Source: JAJPKK01 sp963781195 (GTDB lineage: Bacteria; Pseudomonadota; Alphaproteobacteria; Rhizobiales; Xanthobacteraceae). Taken from it: a stretch of DNA of 64,000 nt. The notes under the pieces were generated by a model that saw nothing but the letters and a program-made list of their open reading frames with translations, searched no databases and had not been told where the DNA came from. The translations under genes and the position numbers were made by a program. The first letter of the stretch is position 1. Each line of letters begins with the position of its first letter. The DNA is taken from assembly GCA_963781195.1 (NCBI GenBank), contig CAWAEZ010000008.1, positions 744,001 to 808,000 on the forward strand, read 5' to 3'. Shown one piece after another: positions 62,817-64,000 of the stretch.

Positions 62817-63161
62817 CTATTTCTGGCAGGACGTAAGGTCCTTCTCCTCGATCGAAAAGATTTCTCCTGGCTCCACCTTGATGTTGCGGACGAGGCAGAC
62901 CCGGCCCGTGGTGTCTTTCAGGGTCGCATCGTAAAGCCCGGGCGCAGTGGCGGTGATGCGCAGCCGCTCATCGGAATCGACGGTGCCGTCCTTGTCGTTC
63001 TTGCACTGGTTATCGCCCCAATTGGTGGTTCCAGCGGGCGCGAGGCGAAAATCCGAGATCGTGTGCGGCGTCAGATTCCAGAATCGGATCGGCCGGTCGG
63101 CGGCAAGCGCGCTCGAAACCAAAGCGATCAGCGCCAGCGGAGCTGCGACGAGCGTCTTCAT
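62817..63161 (-). CDS. Secreted protein with EF-hand-like acidic loop
   Basis: This 114-residue protein has a signal peptide (MKTLVAAPLALIALVSSALA). The mature part is strand-rich (RPIRFWNLTPHTISDFRL, LYDATLKDTTGRVCLV) with three Cys and the end FSIEEKDLTSCQK. Residues 54-65 read K-N-D-K-D-G-T-V-D-S-D-E, which keeps positions 3, 5, 6, 9 and 12 of an EF-hand loop and resembles the loops of lanmodulin (D-P-D-K-D-G-T-I-D-x-x-E); position 1 is Lys instead of Asp. I also recall similar DKDG.VD.DERL segments in other small secreted proteins of unknown role. GAGGGAGAGG precedes the ATG. Confidence 0.75.
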   Translation of the reverse strand: MKTLVAAPLALIALVSSALAADRPIRFWNLTPHTISDFRLAPAGTTNWGDNQCKNDKDGTVDSDERLRITATAPGLYDATLKDTTGRVCLVRNIKVEPGEIFSIEEKDLTSCQK

Positions 63162-63364
63162 TTCCTCTCCCTCGTTTCCGGCAATATTAGACGTCTCGCC
63201 GGCCCGGCGAAAGCGGTCAAATTTGCCCGCTGGAGCTTTCAATTCTGCCGGCACCAGACCATCGGTGCAGCGCCCGACGGCACGCCGCCGGGTCGGAAAA
63301 CGGCGCCGCTCAACTTGACAGCGGGCGCGCCACCGGCACTATCAAGTATCGCCCTCTCAAAAAG

Positions 63365-64000
63365 ATGAGCCCAATGGCCGTAACTGCAGCCCCAAGCGAC
63401 TTCCGAGCCGACATTCGTCTGGCGACCGATCAGTTGCCGCTGCTGCGTTGGATGATTTTCACCGGAGTTTGCCTGTTCGGCTTCGTCCTGGCCTGGCATT
63501 ACGGCCTCATTCGGATGATGCTCAACGGCGACAAGACCTACATCTCGGTGATCATCATCGTCCTCTACATCGCCGCTTCGCTGCACTGCATGATGCGCAC
63601 CATCGTGATCTCCCGGGAACTCGACAAGGCGAACCGTGTCTCCGCGCTGGTGAGCGGCGGAACGCACCGTCTCACCGTGGACGGCGAAGACGTGTTGACC
63701 GGGGAGGGGGTGAGGCTCCCGCGGTGCGAGGTCACCACTCACATCCGCAATCTTCTTCTCAAGGCCAGGCTGCAGGGCGACGAGCACCGCCTCGACCAGA
63801 CCTTGCTGCTGCGCGGTCTCGCCGACGCCTTGCGTGGCCCCAACCAGCTCGGAGCCTATGCCGGCGACTCGCTGATCAAGCTCGGGCTGCTCGGCACCAT
63901 CATCGGGTTCATCATGATGCTGGCCCCGATCGCCGGCCTCGACGCCTCGGATCACGCTTCGGTCAAGAGCTCGATGGGTCTGATGAGCGACGGCATGGCG
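63365..64000 (+). CDS. MotA/TolQ/ExbB-type channel protein, cut by the window edge
   Basis: The first 212 codons of a membrane protein are visible. They include an N-terminal pair of helices (RWMIFTGVCLFGFVLAW; TYISVIIIVLYIAASLH), a cytosolic segment, and LIKLGLLGTIIGFIMMLAP, the hallmark of the MotA/TolQ/ExbB proton-channel family, followed by KSSMGLMSDGMA. Such channels use proton flow to drive partners, for example TonB transport or flagella. The start is ATG 63365 or 63374. The gene continues beyond base 64000, so partner genes cannot be seen. Confidence 0.8.
   Translation, partial: MSPMAVTAAPSDFRADIRLATDQLPLLRWMIFTGVCLFGFVLAWHYGLIRMMLNGDKTYISVIIIVLYIAASLHCMMRTIVISRELDKANRVSALVSGGTHRLTVDGEDVLTGEGVRLPRCEVTTHIRNLLLKARLQGDEHRLDQTLLLRGLADALRGPNQLGAYAGDSLIKLGLLGTIIGFIMMLAPIAGLDASDHASVKSSMGLMSDGMA

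Noticed and set aside
1..64000. Insertion sequences or prophage
   Set aside because: No transposase, integrase, terminase or capsid-like product was recognised on either strand.

Overview
The window reads as chromosomal DNA of a high-GC alphaproteobacterium of the order Hyphomicrobiales, most like Bradyrhizobium, Rhodopseudomonas or Xanthobacteraceae. The evidence is an AcpXL-type acyl carrier protein (very-long-chain lipid A acyl chains), a hopanoid transporter of the HpnN type, many small secreted or membrane proteins typical of rhizobial genomes (DUF1236, DUF1328, DUF4142, phasin), a HisKA_2/HWE histidine kinase and a rhizobial-style palindrome. No insertion sequence, integrase, prophage or CRISPR array was seen. 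The assignment is by recognition, not by a search.

Layout. 0-6.5 kb: aquaporin Z with an altered first NPA box, two small proteins, a TPR-sulfotransferase gene with one frameshift, an acyl-CoA/AMP ligase and an outer-membrane beta-barrel. 6.9-8.4 kb: tRNA-Tyr, a DJ-1/PfpI protein, tRNA-Gly, and a decayed 5' fragment of a beta-ketoacyl-ACP synthase. 8.4-12.5 kb (minus strand): SDR, alpha/beta hydrolase, PmtA-like methyltransferase (frameshifted), ATP-grasp protein. 12.8-21.9 kb (plus strand): an unusual cluster of two UbiB/ABC1-family kinases enclosing four small proteins, three of which share one fold-like pattern, followed by an RND pump. 22-28 kb: ICMT-type methyltransferase, cytochrome P450, an OlsF/PlsC-like acyltransferase, acpXL, a small Cys protein, and a second copy of the alpha/beta hydrolase. 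28-34.4 kb: M19 dipeptidase and many small proteins. 34.6-43.9 kb: hpnN, then secreted or repeat-rich proteins and a GAF-histidine kinase.

44.3-51.6 kb (minus strand) is a complete dipeptide/oligopeptide ABC transporter operon with two substrate-binding proteins, one of which carries about eleven single-base insertions. A four-domain rhodanese protein is transcribed divergently from it. 53.6-63.2 kb is a periplasmic redox block: three tandem, near-identical PQQ alcohol dehydrogenases, all with the extra Asp that marks lanthanide-dependent enzymes, a c-type cytochrome, two related secreted four-Cys proteins, a secreted pentapeptide-repeat protein, and upstream a secreted protein with a loop resembling the EF-hands of lanmodulin. 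The right edge cuts a MotA/TolQ/ExbB-type channel gene.

The two most interesting candidates for undescribed systems are (i) the twin UbiB-kinase/small-protein cluster at 12.8-18.5 kb and (ii) the triple lanthanide-type dehydrogenase block at 53.6-63.2 kb. A caution applies to the whole window: every frameshift I could resolve in an otherwise intact gene is repaired by removing one base, which looks more like residual sequencing insertions than gene decay.
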